Source: an uncultured Lachnospiraceae bacterium
GTDB taxonomy: Bacteria > Bacillota > Clostridia > Lachnospirales > Lachnospiraceae
Assembly (NCBI GenBank): GCA_902767015.1
Contig: CACXFV010000157.1
Location: 1-52,214 of the forward strand
Direction: 5' to 3'
Length of the DNA stretch: 52,214 bases
Shown here: positions 17,673 through 26,884 of the stretch, piece by piece
Position numbering within the stretch: the first letter of the stretch is position 1
Layout: every line of letters starts with the position of its first letter
Translations under genes and position numbers: made by a program
Notes under the pieces: model-generated
What the model was told of the DNA's origin: nothing
The model's database searches: none
What the model saw: only the letters and a program-made list of their open reading frames with translations

Positions 17673-19076
17673 TTAATAAGCATTTTTATTAATAAAGCCT
17701 TTAAAAATCGTCAGAAACATAATCTTAAAATCAAGTCCCAATGTCCAGTTCTCAATATAATACAAATCACAGTCTATCCTTTTTCTAATGGAGGTGTCGC
17801 CCCGGTATCCGTTAATCTGTGCCCAGCCCGTCAAGCCCGGTCTCACCTGATGCTTTATCATATATCTCGGAATCTCTTCCTTGAACTTTTCAACAAAAAA
17901 CGGTCGTTCCGGCCGCGGTCCCACAATGCTCATCTCTCCTTTAAGGATATTAAACAACTGCGGAAGCTCATCAAGGCTTGTCCGTCTTAGAATCTTTCCT
18001 ATTCCTGTTACTCTCGGGTCATCCTTCACCGTCCAGGCCTTTTTCTCCTCACTTGCCTCCTGCACCTTCATCGTTCTGAACTTATACATCATAAACGGTT
18101 CATTTCTGAGCCCTACCCTCTCCTGTTTAAAAATCAACGGTCCCTTTGAAGTGAACTTCACGAGACAGGCAATGACAACCAGTAACGGTGACAATACCAC
18201 AATGCCGCAAAATGAACCGATTATATCTATTAATCGTTTAATCATTGCATTAAAGGTATTGGACAACGGCACATATCTTATATTAACCACCGGCAACCCC
18301 ATCAGATCCTCTGTATAAGGTCTTGACGGTATAATATTGTTATAATCAGGTACAAACTGCGTGTGCACTCCTGATTTTTCACACATATTCACAAGCTTTT
18401 CAAGCTTACTGTACTCACTTAATCCCAACGTAATGGCAATCTCATCAAGATTGTTCTGCGCCAGTAAATCAAGCAATATATCCGTCTTTCCCAAAACCTT
18501 GGCTCCATTATAATCTGTTCCGGGTGCTACATTGTCATCAAGAATGCCATGAATCTGATATCCCCATTGTGGAAACATTCGGATTCTGTCAATATAGGCC
18601 TCTGCCGCTCTGCTGTATCCCACCAAAAGGATATGCTTCATATTGAATCCGCTTTTTCTCATGAAATGTAAAATAATCCTGATGGACATTCGCATTCCCG
18701 TCTCAAAAAATACATTAATCACAAAAAAGATAAACAACATTTCTCGCGAAAAATGGGATTCTCCGGTGATATAAAGTACAGCCAGAAAAATCATCAGCCC
18801 CAGAATATTAGCCTTTATAATATTGCCGACTTCTAATCTTCTTCCCTGCACCCTTTTTGATGTATACATGTGGAAAGCCAGATATAACAGTATATATCCG
18901 GGTACAATCCCCCACATAGCCATCATATAGGCATTAAACGAAAGCCTGCTTCCGCTATGGTCAAACAAATCCGTCTTAAACTTTAAAAACCACGACAATA
19001 AATATGACAATTCAATAGTTAATATATCTAAAAGTAAGTGTAACCGATTAAAATATTTTTGGTTATCTTTTATCAT
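17673..19076 (-). CDS. Polyprenyl-phosphate sugar-1-phosphate transferase (WbaP/CpsE type)
   Basis: This enzyme starts a repeat unit by moving a sugar-1-phosphate (often glucose or galactose) onto undecaprenyl phosphate. The 467 residues comprise four or five N-terminal membrane helices and a nucleotide-binding-like middle domain (HILLVGYSRAAEAYIDRI). One more helix follows near 280-300, then the C-terminal bacterial sugar transferase domain with KFRTMK, RRTSLDELPQLFNILKGEMS and VGPRPERPFF. The C-terminal WAQINGYRGDTS is also typical. It is the first gene after a long leader and heads a run with LCP. The ribosome site GGAG is 12 bases from the ATG, which is rather far. Sugar specificity cannot be told. 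Confidence 0.93.
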   Translation of the reverse strand: MIKDNQKYFNRLHLLLDILTIELSYLLSWFLKFKTDLFDHSGSRLSFNAYMMAMWGIVPGYILLYLAFHMYTSKRVQGRRLEVGNIIKANILGLMIFLAVLYITGESHFSREMLFIFFVINVFFETGMRMSIRIILHFMRKSGFNMKHILLVGYSRAAEAYIDRIRMFPQWGYQIHGILDDNVAPGTDYNGAKVLGKTDILLDLLAQNNLDEIAITLGLSEYSKLEKLVNMCEKSGVHTQFVPDYNNIIPSRPYTEDLMGLPVVNIRYVPLSNTFNAMIKRLIDIIGSFCGIVVLSPLLVVIACLVKFTSKGPLIFKQERVGLRNEPFMMYKFRTMKVQEASEEKKAWTVKDDPRVTGIGKILRRTSLDELPQLFNILKGEMSIVGPRPERPFFVEKFKEEIPRYMIKHQVRPGLTGWAQINGYRGDTSIRKRIDCDLYYIENWTLGLDFKIMFLTIFKGFINKNAY

Positions 19077-19287
19077 ATTATAAGTTTACTCCAATCTAAA
19101 TGGTTTTATTAATACAAATATAATATTTATTCAATAATCACAAATTTCTCTTCCCGCCGAATATATGCTGACAAAACCATACAGATACCGTCTTCGTCAG
19201 ATCATCTTTCCCCTAACCCCGGTCACGGTACAGCGACGCAAAGAACTGTAAAAATATCCCTGCCCGACATATTTTCACACTTTTTTT
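19077..19287 (-). other. Long 5' leader of the priming transferase gene
   Basis: From the predicted start near 19281 the transcript runs about 205 nt before the first codon. It can form local stems on the minus strand: ACAG/CTGT, then TACCGT/ACGGTA enclosing a G-rich stretch (GACCGGGGTTAGGGG), and CTGAC/GTCAG. I matched it to no known riboswitch consensus. It has no ORF of note. Confidence 0.4.
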
Positions 19288-19316
19288 ATAATACAACAGT
19301 TGCTAAAAAATGACAA
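19288..19316 (-). promoter_or_regulatory. Promoter of the priming transferase-LCP operon
   Basis: On the minus strand TTGTCA (19311-19316) and TATTAT (19288-19293) are 17 bases apart; each matches consensus at 5 of 6. Confidence 0.8.
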
Positions 19317-19410
19317 TCACTTTTGCACTTTTTTACATTTTTTTTACAGAAAAGAGGGAAGGCACGCGCTCTTTTCTGCCACTATGATTTCGCTCCGGCT
19401 TTTTCTGTGT

Positions 19411-19443
19411 AAAAAAAATGCGCGCATGTGCGCACACTTTTTT
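19411..19443 (-). terminator. Intrinsic terminator overlapping the rmlB stop
   Basis: GTGCGC and GCGCGC pair (one G-T) around a 4-base loop on the minus strand, followed by eight T. It begins at the rmlB stop codon. Confidence 0.82.
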
Positions 19444-20527
19444 ATTTATCTTTATACATTTCTTCATAATACTTCTGGTAATCGCCACTTGTTACATTCT
19501 TCATCCAATCTTCATGCTCAAAGAACCACTTAATCGTAAGTTTGATGCCGTCTTTAAACATAGTCTCCGGGTACCAGCCGAGATCCTCCTTTATCTTGTC
19601 AGGTGCTATGGCATATCTTCTGTCATGTCCCTTTCTGTCCTCAACATACGTAATCAAATCTCTGTTAATATGGACCTTTCTCTCATCATCCTCCGGAAGC
19701 ATCTCATTGAGTGTATCAAGGATAATCTCTATGATCTCTATATTCTGCTTCTCATTGTGACCGCCGATATTGTATTCTTCAAATAATTTTCCCTGCTCCT
19801 GCACCATATCAATGGCTTTTGCATGATCCTCCACATACAGCCAGTCACGTACATTCTTACCGTCACCATATACAGGCAGCTTCTTTCCCTGCAGTGCATT
19901 ATTGATAATAAGCGGAATCAGCTTCTCCGGGAACTGGTATGGTCCGTAATTATTACTGCAGTTGGTGATATTAGCCGGAAACTTGTAGGTATCCATATAT
20001 GCTTTCACAAGAAAATCTGAAGACGCTTTACTTGCAGAATACGGACTATGCGGATCATATGGAGTTGTCTCATAGAAAAATGCCTTGTCATCATCAGGAA
20101 GCGAACCGTATACCTCATCTGTTGAAACATGTAAAAACTTTTTTCCCTCCTTAAATGTTCCGTCAGGCAATTCCCATGCTTCTTTCGCACAATTAAGCAT
20201 GACAGCAGTTCCCAATACATTTGTCTGTACAAATACTTCAGGATTCTTAATACTTCTGTCAACATGACTCTCTGCTGCAAAATGTACGACTCTGTCAATA
20301 TCATTCTCTGCAAATATTTTTCTAATGGCATCTTTATCGCAGATATCAGCCTTCACAAATTCGTAATTATCTCTATCCTCTATATCCTTTAAATTCTCCA
20401 GATTTCCTGCGTATGTCAGCTTGTCCACATTAATGATCTTAATCCCATTATCATACTTCTTAAACATATAGTGTATATAATTTGAGCCTATAAAACCAGC
20501 GCCTCCTGTAACCAAATACGTTCTCAT
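19442..20527 (-). CDS. rfbB: dTDP-glucose 4,6-dehydratase
   Basis: RmlB/RfbB converts dTDP-glucose to dTDP-4-keto-6-deoxyglucose with tightly bound NAD. This 361-residue extended SDR has GGAGFIGSNY at the N-terminus for NAD. It also has VHFAAESHVDRSI, the active-site STDEVYGSLPDD with its Asp-Glu pair, and YSASKASSD with the catalytic Tyr-Lys. The RDWLYVEDHAKAI motif is typical of the family. The ATG at 20527 has GGAGG 7 bases upstream; a GTG lies one codon before it. The product can feed both RmlC (toward rhamnose) and the WecE-like aminotransferase elsewhere in the window. It has its own predicted promoter. Confidence 0.97.
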   Translation of the reverse strand: MRTYLVTGGAGFIGSNYIHYMFKKYDNGIKIINVDKLTYAGNLENLKDIEDRDNYEFVKADICDKDAIRKIFAENDIDRVVHFAAESHVDRSIKNPEVFVQTNVLGTAVMLNCAKEAWELPDGTFKEGKKFLHVSTDEVYGSLPDDDKAFFYETTPYDPHSPYSASKASSDFLVKAYMDTYKFPANITNCSNNYGPYQFPEKLIPLIINNALQGKKLPVYGDGKNVRDWLYVEDHAKAIDMVQEQGKLFEEYNIGGHNEKQNIEIIEIILDTLNEMLPEDDERKVHINRDLITYVEDRKGHDRRYAIAPDKIKEDLGWYPETMFKDGIKLTIKWFFEHEDWMKNVTSGDYQKYYEEMYKDK

Positions 20528-20612
20528 CACATTTCCTCCAAAAATATTATTTCATTAACTTTGTAAAACTATCTTCAAAACAATTTCAAAGCTTTACATC
20601 ATAATAAGCTTT

Positions 20613-20641
20613 ATTCTAAAGCATATCCCTTCAAATTGCAA
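20613..20641 (-). promoter_or_regulatory. Predicted rfbB promoter
   Basis: On the minus strand TTGCAA (20636-20641) and TAGAAT (20613-20618) are 17 bases apart, upstream of rfbB. Confidence 0.5.
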
Positions 20642-20685
20642 CCTCTTTCTCAATCATCCCGTTACAATATTGATTGAAAGCCTTT

Positions 20686-21684
20686 TTAAAAAAGTCTGTT
20701 GACCAGTTCAATATCCATATGCCTTTTTGCATAGTCTCTTACATATAATAATGCTGCTTTGATCAGTTGTTTTTCAATTTCTATATAATTAGACAAATGT
20801 CTGCTGTCATATCTGACTTTTTTTAATGTATGCATCCTGCGCATTCCCTCTTTGAAGCCTTCCCTATACTCATCACCAAATCCAAGCCTCTTAAAAAACA
20901 AATACTTCGTCAGAAATCCCGCGGCAAGAAAAGGCATATTGATGGCAAGCTGTAAAAATGGCATATTCTTATATATCATATAAACATTATTTCTTGCAGC
21001 AAGTCTCACTTTGAATGCATTGTATTGGGAACCGCTGGTACCGCTTCCAACATGATATACAACAGCCTTTGCACAGAACAGATTCCTGTAACCATGAATC
21101 CTGGCTCTGTAACCTAAATCCATGTCTTCAAGATAAGCAAAATGTTTTAAATCAAACATGCCAATCTCATCCAGTATTTTTTTTCTATAGATTGCAGCAC
21201 CGGCACATGCTGAAAATACTTCCATATCCTCCGTGTAGTTTTCTGTTCTCTGTCCTACCCCCTGCTGAAAACCCCATCCAAAGATGGAATACATATCACC
21301 TGCGTCATCCATAATGGTTCTGTCATTAAAGTTAATCATTTTACTGCTGACAGAAAAGATATCCTCTGATTTTTCAATTGCCTTTACAAGCTCCCGGACA
21401 AAATGAGGTGCCACCTCTGTATCATTATTTAATAATATCACATACGGAGTGTCAGACAATTCTATCCCTTTATTTACTGCAGCACTAAAGCCATAATTCT
21501 TCTTGAGCCTTACAAGCTTTACTTCTTTATAATTCTCTTTAATATACTCATAACTGCCGTCTTCTGAGGCATTATCAATCACAAGTGTCTCAAAATCCCT
21601 GTCACTTTGCAATCTGAGGGCATCAAGACATGTCTTGACAAATCTCTGTCCGTTATAATTCGGAATCACTACCGTAGCTTTCAT
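20686..21684 (-). CDS. Family 2 glycosyltransferase (rhamnosyltransferase-like)
   Basis: This 332-residue GT-A enzyme begins VVIPNYNGQRFV. It has the nucleotide-binding VIDNASEDGS and the metal-binding LLNNDTEV in place of the DxD motif. A GAAIYRKKILDEIGMFD stretch and YLEDMDLGYRARIHGY carry the catalytic-base ED. This pattern is typical of dTDP-rhamnose-using WbbL/RfbF-type transferases. It has no membrane helix apart from a hydrophobic patch near residue 250. It lies between rmlC and rmlB with CGGAGGA before the start. That context supports a rhamnose or related donor but does not prove it. Confidence 0.85.
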   Translation of the reverse strand: MKATVVIPNYNGQRFVKTCLDALRLQSDRDFETLVIDNASEDGSYEYIKENYKEVKLVRLKKNYGFSAAVNKGIELSDTPYVILLNNDTEVAPHFVRELVKAIEKSEDIFSVSSKMINFNDRTIMDDAGDMYSIFGWGFQQGVGQRTENYTEDMEVFSACAGAAIYRKKILDEIGMFDLKHFAYLEDMDLGYRARIHGYRNLFCAKAVVYHVGSGTSGSQYNAFKVRLAARNNVYMIYKNMPFLQLAINMPFLAAGFLTKYLFFKRLGFGDEYREGFKEGMRRMHTLKKVRYDSRHLSNYIEIEKQLIKAALLYVRDYAKRHMDIELVNRLF

Positions 21685-21703
21685 TGTCTTCCTCCGTTAT
21701 TGT

Positions 21704-22270
21704 CTATCCCTGATTTTTATTCTTTGTATATTCTTTGATTCCACCCCATTTTGTATCTTTGTCGGAAATAGTCAGCTCCATTCCCTCCTCTATCGGCCAT
21801 TCCACCCCGATATCCGGATCGTTCCATGCAAGACCACCCTCATCATTTGGGTGATAAAAGTCTGTACACTTATATGCAAACTCTGCCGTGTCTGACAAAA
21901 CCAAAAATCCATGTGCAAAATTCTTTGGTATAAAGAACTGCTTCTTATTTTCTGCAGATAATCTGACGCCATGCCATTTGCCATATGTAGCAGAGCCTTC
22001 CCGCAAATCCACTGCAACATCAAAGACTTCCCCGCTCACAACTCTTACAAGCTTATCCTGTGCAAACTCTTTTTGAAAATGAAGTCCACGAAGCACTCCC
22101 TTCTTAGAGCTTGACTGATTATCCTGCACAAATGCCCTATCAATACCTGCTTCTTTAAAATCATTGTAATTATAGGTTTCCATAAAGTAACCGCGTTCAT
22201 CTCCGAACACTGTCGGTGTTATAATTTTTAAACCTTCTATCTCACATGTCTCTACTGTAATCTTTCCCAT
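21704..22270 (-). CDS. rfbC: dTDP-4-dehydrorhamnose 3,5-epimerase
   Basis: RmlC epimerises dTDP-4-keto-6-deoxyglucose at C3 and C5. This 188-residue cupin shows VFGDERGYFMETYN and FVQDNQSSSKKGVLRGLHFQ. The latter carries the catalytic His of the RGLHFQ motif. VSGEVFDVAVDLR and IPKNFAHGFLVLSD are also typical. The start at 22270 has GAGGAAAACA directly before it; a longer reading frame upstream lacks a ribosome site. It is 99 bases from rmlA and 19 bases from the GT2 downstream. No rmlD reductase is seen in this window. Confidence 0.96.
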   Translation of the reverse strand: MGKITVETCEIEGLKIITPTVFGDERGYFMETYNYNDFKEAGIDRAFVQDNQSSSKKGVLRGLHFQKEFAQDKLVRVVSGEVFDVAVDLREGSATYGKWHGVRLSAENKKQFFIPKNFAHGFLVLSDTAEFAYKCTDFYHPNDEGGLAWNDPDIGVEWPIEEGMELTISDKDTKWGGIKEYTKNKNQG

Positions 22271-22369
22271 TGTTTTCCTCATTTCTGCGCTGCTTTTTGT
22301 TTCTATCAGGTTCGTGGCGGCAACGCACAGACACAAACCTTCGAAGTAAAATAATCGAAAATTTTTTCA

Positions 22370-23239
22370 CTATAAACCATTGGCAACATCTACAAGATAC
22401 TGTCCATAAGCCGTCTTCAAAAGTGGCTGTGCAAGAGCTAAGAGCTGTTCCTTATTAATAAAACCTCTCTTATAGGCAATCTCTTCAATACAGGATATAT
22501 AAAGTCCCTGCCGCTTCTGATATGCCGCCACAAAGTCCGCTGCATCAAGCAACATATCATGATTGCCCGTGTCAAGCCATGCAAATCCTCTTCCCAAAGT
22601 CTCTACCATCAGTGTACCTCTGTTCAAATATTCATTGTTGACCGCCGTAATCTCTATCTCACCTCTGGCAGACGGCTTCACATTCTTCGCAATCTCCACC
22701 ACATCATTGTCATAGAAATAAAGGCCCGGAACAGCATAATTTGATTTAGGTTTTTCCGGCTTTTCCTCGATAGAAAGTGCCTTTCCCATTTCATCAAATT
22801 CTACCACGCCGTATTCTCTCGGATCCTTTACATAATAACCAAAAATCGTAGCGCCCTTATCTCTTGCCGCTGCATTTTTCAGAACCTTTGAAAAACTCTG
22901 TCCATAGAAAATATTATCTCCCAACACCAGCGCCACATTGTCACTGCCGATAAATTTTTCTCCTACAATAAAGGCATCTGCAAGACCTCTCGGTGTCTCC
23001 TGAACGGCATAGGAAAATTCCATGCCAAGCTGCTCACCTGTTCCAAACAGTTCCTCAAAGACAGGCAAATCCCTCGGTGTTGATATAATCAATACCTCCC
23101 TTATCCCTGCAAGCATCAATGTGGATAAGGGATAATATATCATCGGTTTGTCATAAACCGGCATAATCTGTTTTGACACTGCTTTTGTCAACGGATATAA
23201 ACGTGTTCCTGAACCACCTGCTAAAATAATACCTTTCAT
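22370..23239 (-). CDS. rfbA: Glucose-1-phosphate thymidylyltransferase
   Basis: RmlA makes dTDP-glucose from glucose-1-phosphate and dTTP. The 289-residue protein has the signature [19 protein letters not shown], then [21 protein letters not shown] and the [20 protein letters not shown] motif. This is normal for the RmlA subgroup. The ribosome site before the ATG is weak (GTAAGAG). The upstream 160 bases hold a small hairpin (CACAG/CTGTG near 23300) but no clear promoter. It supplies dTDP-glucose to RmlB. Confidence 0.97.
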   Translation of the reverse strand: MKGIILAGGSGTRLYPLTKAVSKQIMPVYDKPMIYYPLSTLMLAGIREVLIISTPRDLPVFEELFGTGEQLGMEFSYAVQETPRGLADAFIVGEKFIGSDNVALVLGDNIFYGQSFSKVLKNAAARDKGATIFGYYVKDPREYGVVEFDEMGKALSIEEKPEKPKSNYAVPGLYFYDNDVVEIAKNVKPSARGEIEITAVNNEYLNRGTLMVETLGRGFAWLDTGNHDMLLDAADFVAAYQKRQGLYISCIEEIAYKRGFINKEQLLALAQPLLKTAYGQYLVDVANGL

Positions 23240-23402
23240 CTCTTACATCATACTATCACAGATTTTGCGATATTCACAACTCACTGTCATATCATATCCA
23301 CAGATACCTGTGATATTCTCCTTTCTATTTTATACTGTCAGAACCATTTCCTGACATGAATGTTGCCCTGAAGCTATCATCGCTATTGAGCATTGATTTT
23401 AT

Positions 23403-25676
23403 TTACTGTCCCTCTGACATATATATCATCTTAATGTCAATGCCCAGATTCCTGGTATCTGTACTGTCACTTACCGATGCCGGCAAAAACGTGTTATCGG
23501 TAATCCTGATACTCTCTATATGTCGTATCCCTGTAAGTGGAAAAATCAAACAGTCATCCTTTACTCTGTATGCCCGGATGTCCTTTACATCATTGACATT
23601 CAAAACCAGGTCAAGCATATCATACAATTCGTTTTTCAGATAGTAATTATCATATCCATATCGTTTGATGATCAGAACATCTCCTGCAGCACAGTCAATA
23701 TCAAGATTTTCAAAGGAAATGCTCTCTGATGCCCATCCGTCGTCATATATCGTTCCTGAAGAGACTTTCTTTCCCTTGCTGTAGATAATCCCTCTTATAC
23801 TGCCAAAATCATCTAACAGCGTGTCAATGTTATAGCTATAAAATTCAAATGATTTATCATATGTCTTTTTAGGAACTTCTCCATAATTTTCTCCCAGCTT
23901 ATCATAAGAGACCTGATATAAAAATGTAGCATTTTCATAGTTACTTTCTGAGAGATAAATATAATTCTCATATCCCTTTTCATGCATATAATCATTTACT
24001 CTCTCAAGATAAGATGTCTTAATCGGAATAAATTCCTGCTTGCAATAAGAGAGTAAGGAGGATACATTAAAGCTGATATCCTCATCATAAAAAATATATT
24101 TCACATGATTCCGGTCAAGCTGCACCGAGGTATCTACTGCTGATATATCCAGACCTTTGTACTCCACAATCTGTTCTGAATCAAAAAACAGATTGGCCGA
24201 GATGATAAGACAGGCAACGGAGAGAATGATTGTCACATGCTCCTCTGTCTTTTTCATCAATACCACAAAACTGATAAACAATACCGGAATCAAAATATTA
24301 TAGTATCTTCTCAGTCCCCAATACAACTGCGGAGAATTGCCAAAGGCAATAAAGAAATAACAATATGCCAAAAAAATTCCCATCAGAAAGGCATTTGGCA
24401 AAAAGGCAATCTCCTCATCCCGCTGAACCTTATAAAGCCCCAGCAATCCTCCAATGATTATTACGGAAGGAAACACCATAAACAACATATCAAAAGCATC
24501 CTCCACATAAGTTCTGATATACTGTTCTTGAATCTCTGCCATCTGATACTGCGTGACTATGTTATCCCTAAAGGCAAACAAAGCAAAGACCACACCCAGA
24601 GCAACCAACACAAATGATACAAAATAGGATCTGTAAAACTCCGGAAACTTTTTCCAGAACCTTTTAATCCCTATTCCGGCAATCCATCCGATTATCAGTA
24701 TAGGAATTGAAAATCTCAGTATCTTCATATCATTCTTGGTAATTCTGTCATAATAAATCCAATAGGTCTTTGAAAAAACAAATACTTCCACACAACCAAG
24801 CACAGTCGCTGCTGCCGCCCACTTCTCACTGATATGGCACAATAGCACAATGGCAATAAACATTACCAGCACATAGTCTATTCTGGCACTGTAGAGAGAC
24901 AAAATCGTCAGCACCATCGCCCACACCGGTGTGTGCTCACTGTCATCCAACATCAATGCCATCATCAGAACCAGCAGTAATGCCGATGGTTCCGAATAGC
25001 TTCCTCTGCCAAACCATACAATCAGGGGCGCTATCATAAAGGCAATCGTACAGACGACATTCGCAATACTGTGTGCCTTTTTGGTCAGTCTTTTTAAGAG
25101 CTCATACAACAGCAATGCGTTCAGCATCATAATGACTGTCTGCCCGTAAAAGGCCATACGCTTTTCAAACATGCCAAACATCACATAAAAATAAGTTCCC
25201 CCCGGATAAAAATCCGTATATAACTTGCCATCTCTTATCTGGGTTCCATTCTGTATTTCCGCATAGCCATCCTGCAGTTTTAATACACCCTCCGTGGTCA
25301 TTTCCTCATATAAATCCATTGGCTTATATACTGTGCCATAATTTAACAGATTCATGGTCTTGAGCATATATAATGAAGGATCCTGTCTTAATTCAAGCAC
25401 CGGAGAATAACTCATATAAATGGCTGCACTCACAATAAATATGACACCATAGGCCAGCAACTCTCTCACACCTCCGATGTCAAACAGCTTTGACCGAAGC
25501 ATCAATATGCCAAATACCAGCGATAGAATGACAATCAGCAGCCAGATTACAATCGTAAACTTTATATCAAAAAAGGCGCAGATAGTCCCTACCAATGGCG
25601 AAATCAGAAACATCCCTGAAAAAAAGAACATACAACCTCTCAAAAACTGCACAAATCCGTTAAAAAACTTTTCCAT
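23403..25676 (-). CDS. Large polytopic membrane protein, GT-C glycosyltransferase-like
   Basis: This 757-residue protein has about a dozen hydrophobic helices in its first 520 residues and a soluble C-terminal domain of about 230 residues. An early extracytoplasmic loop carries LELRQDPSLYMLKTMNL, with an Asp placed as in the catalytic loop of GT-C enzymes (PMT, GT39/GT83 types). These use polyprenyl-phosphate sugars outside the membrane. Exact family membership is not recognised. It could be a GT-C transferase that decorates the polymer, or a polymerase-like enzyme; no other Wzy-type gene is evident in the window. AGGAG precedes the start, and it follows the GT2 gene by 20 bases. Confidence 0.6.
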   Translation of the reverse strand: MEKFFNGFVQFLRGCMFFFSGMFLISPLVGTICAFFDIKFTIVIWLLIVILSLVFGILMLRSKLFDIGGVRELLAYGVIFIVSAAIYMSYSPVLELRQDPSLYMLKTMNLLNYGTVYKPMDLYEEMTTEGVLKLQDGYAEIQNGTQIRDGKLYTDFYPGGTYFYVMFGMFEKRMAFYGQTVIMMLNALLLYELLKRLTKKAHSIANVVCTIAFMIAPLIVWFGRGSYSEPSALLLVLMMALMLDDSEHTPVWAMVLTILSLYSARIDYVLVMFIAIVLLCHISEKWAAAATVLGCVEVFVFSKTYWIYYDRITKNDMKILRFSIPILIIGWIAGIGIKRFWKKFPEFYRSYFVSFVLVALGVVFALFAFRDNIVTQYQMAEIQEQYIRTYVEDAFDMLFMVFPSVIIIGGLLGLYKVQRDEEIAFLPNAFLMGIFLAYCYFFIAFGNSPQLYWGLRRYYNILIPVLFISFVVLMKKTEEHVTIILSVACLIISANLFFDSEQIVEYKGLDISAVDTSVQLDRNHVKYIFYDEDISFNVSSLLSYCKQEFIPIKTSYLERVNDYMHEKGYENYIYLSESNYENATFLYQVSYDKLGENYGEVPKKTYDKSFEFYSYNIDTLLDDFGSIRGIIYSKGKKVSSGTIYDDGWASESISFENLDIDCAAGDVLIIKRYGYDNYYLKNELYDMLDLVLNVNDVKDIRAYRVKDDCLIFPLTGIRHIESIRITDNTFLPASVSDSTDTRNLGIDIKMIYMSEGQ

Positions 25677-25696
25677 ATATGATTCTCCTGCTTACG

Positions 25697-26884
25697 TTAA
25701 AAAGAAGCCTTTCTTCCCATTATGATTTTTAATGAGGCAAGGGTTCCTCTTAGTTTTACCTTGTTTTTTTCACACACTGACTGTTTACACTGCTTTAAAA
25801 AGAATTTGATATATTTTTTTGTTGAAATATTCTTTTTGATAAACAGCAATTTATTTCGATATACGTGATAGACAAAAAAAGGAGACCACTCCGTACTGCT
25901 GCCGGTATGGATATGCCGTACAACAGATGTCGGACAATACATAATCTTCTTGCCAAGCTTCTTTATCCGGTAGGATAAATCAGTATCCTCATAATACATG
26001 AAGAACCTCTCATCAAATCCGCCGCACTGTTCAAAATCCTCTTTCAGCATGATAATAGACGCACCACAGCCGTTATTAATCTCATATGGCTGATTGAATT
26101 TTTCTCCATCCGGCTCACAAAAGCCGATATCGTATCCATCATAATTTTCATTGATGCCGGAGCCCGCATTTTGAATCAGTGTATATTGCCGGGTACGGAT
26201 AAACTCTCTGTCAAGCTTAATCCGCATCTTGGAGGCAGCCATGCTCTGATGTTCTGAAAAATCAATTGTGGCACCCTCATCAAATTCTTTTACAATGATA
26301 TCAATCGTATAATCCCTGACCTGCTCTAACAGAGGAATAGAAATCTCTGTGTGTCCAAAACAGACTACTTCTTTCTCATAGCACAATGCATTCCGGCAGA
26401 ATTTATTGTCTATCATATATTCTATTCCGTTGATTCTGATTTTTCTCTTTATTATCACTTTATCCTTTGTGGTAAATGTCATCTTGATAAAATCATAGAA
26501 AAATACAAGCTTTGAATTGACCATTCCATACTCCGGATTCTGCACAATAAAATGATATATTTCAGAGAGCCAGTTCTCATCAACAGCCGTGTCATTATTC
26601 AGCAGTATAACATACTTACCCTCTGCATTTTTAATGCCGAGATTATTTCCTCCTGCAAAGCCCAGGTTCTGCTCTGATTCTACGATTTTAAGGTGACACT
26701 TGTCTGCATAGCCGCTGTTTCTCAGATACGTCACAGAGTCATCATCAGAATGATTATCCTCAAAGACAACTTCAAATGTAAAATCCTCGTGCTTGATTTT
26801 CACAATGGATGCAAATAATTGATCAATATATTTTTTTCCGTTATAATTCACCAAAATTATGGAAACATCATATTTGTAACTCAT
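25697..26884 (-). CDS. Family 2 glycosyltransferase with an internal insertion
   Basis: This GT-A enzyme of 395 residues has VSIILVNYNGKKYI, FEDNHSDDDS, a GGNNLGIKNAEG segment and LLNNDTAVDENWL for donor and metal binding. It also has the late GGFDERFFMYYEDTDLSYRIKKLG motif with the catalytic ED. Between these, about residues 135-235 form an insertion of some 90 residues absent from ordinary GT2 proteins (including RDYTIDIIVKEFDEG). The insertion might bind acceptor or a partner. The start, with GAGAGG upstream, overlaps the GT4 gene before it by 17 bases, so the two are co-translated. Confidence 0.83.
   Translation of the reverse strand: MSYKYDVSIILVNYNGKKYIDQLFASIVKIKHEDFTFEVVFEDNHSDDDSVTYLRNSGYADKCHLKIVESEQNLGFAGGNNLGIKNAEGKYVILLNNDTAVDENWLSEIYHFIVQNPEYGMVNSKLVFFYDFIKMTFTTKDKVIIKRKIRINGIEYMIDNKFCRNALCYEKEVVCFGHTEISIPLLEQVRDYTIDIIVKEFDEGATIDFSEHQSMAASKMRIKLDREFIRTRQYTLIQNAGSGINENYDGYDIGFCEPDGEKFNQPYEINNGCGASIIMLKEDFEQCGGFDERFFMYYEDTDLSYRIKKLGKKIMYCPTSVVRHIHTGSSTEWSPFFVYHVYRNKLLFIKKNISTKKYIKFFLKQCKQSVCEKNKVKLRGTLASLKIIMGRKASF

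Noticed and set aside
24237-24617. Plus-strand open frame of 126 codons
   Set aside because: It is antisense to the large membrane protein gene, with no initiation signals.
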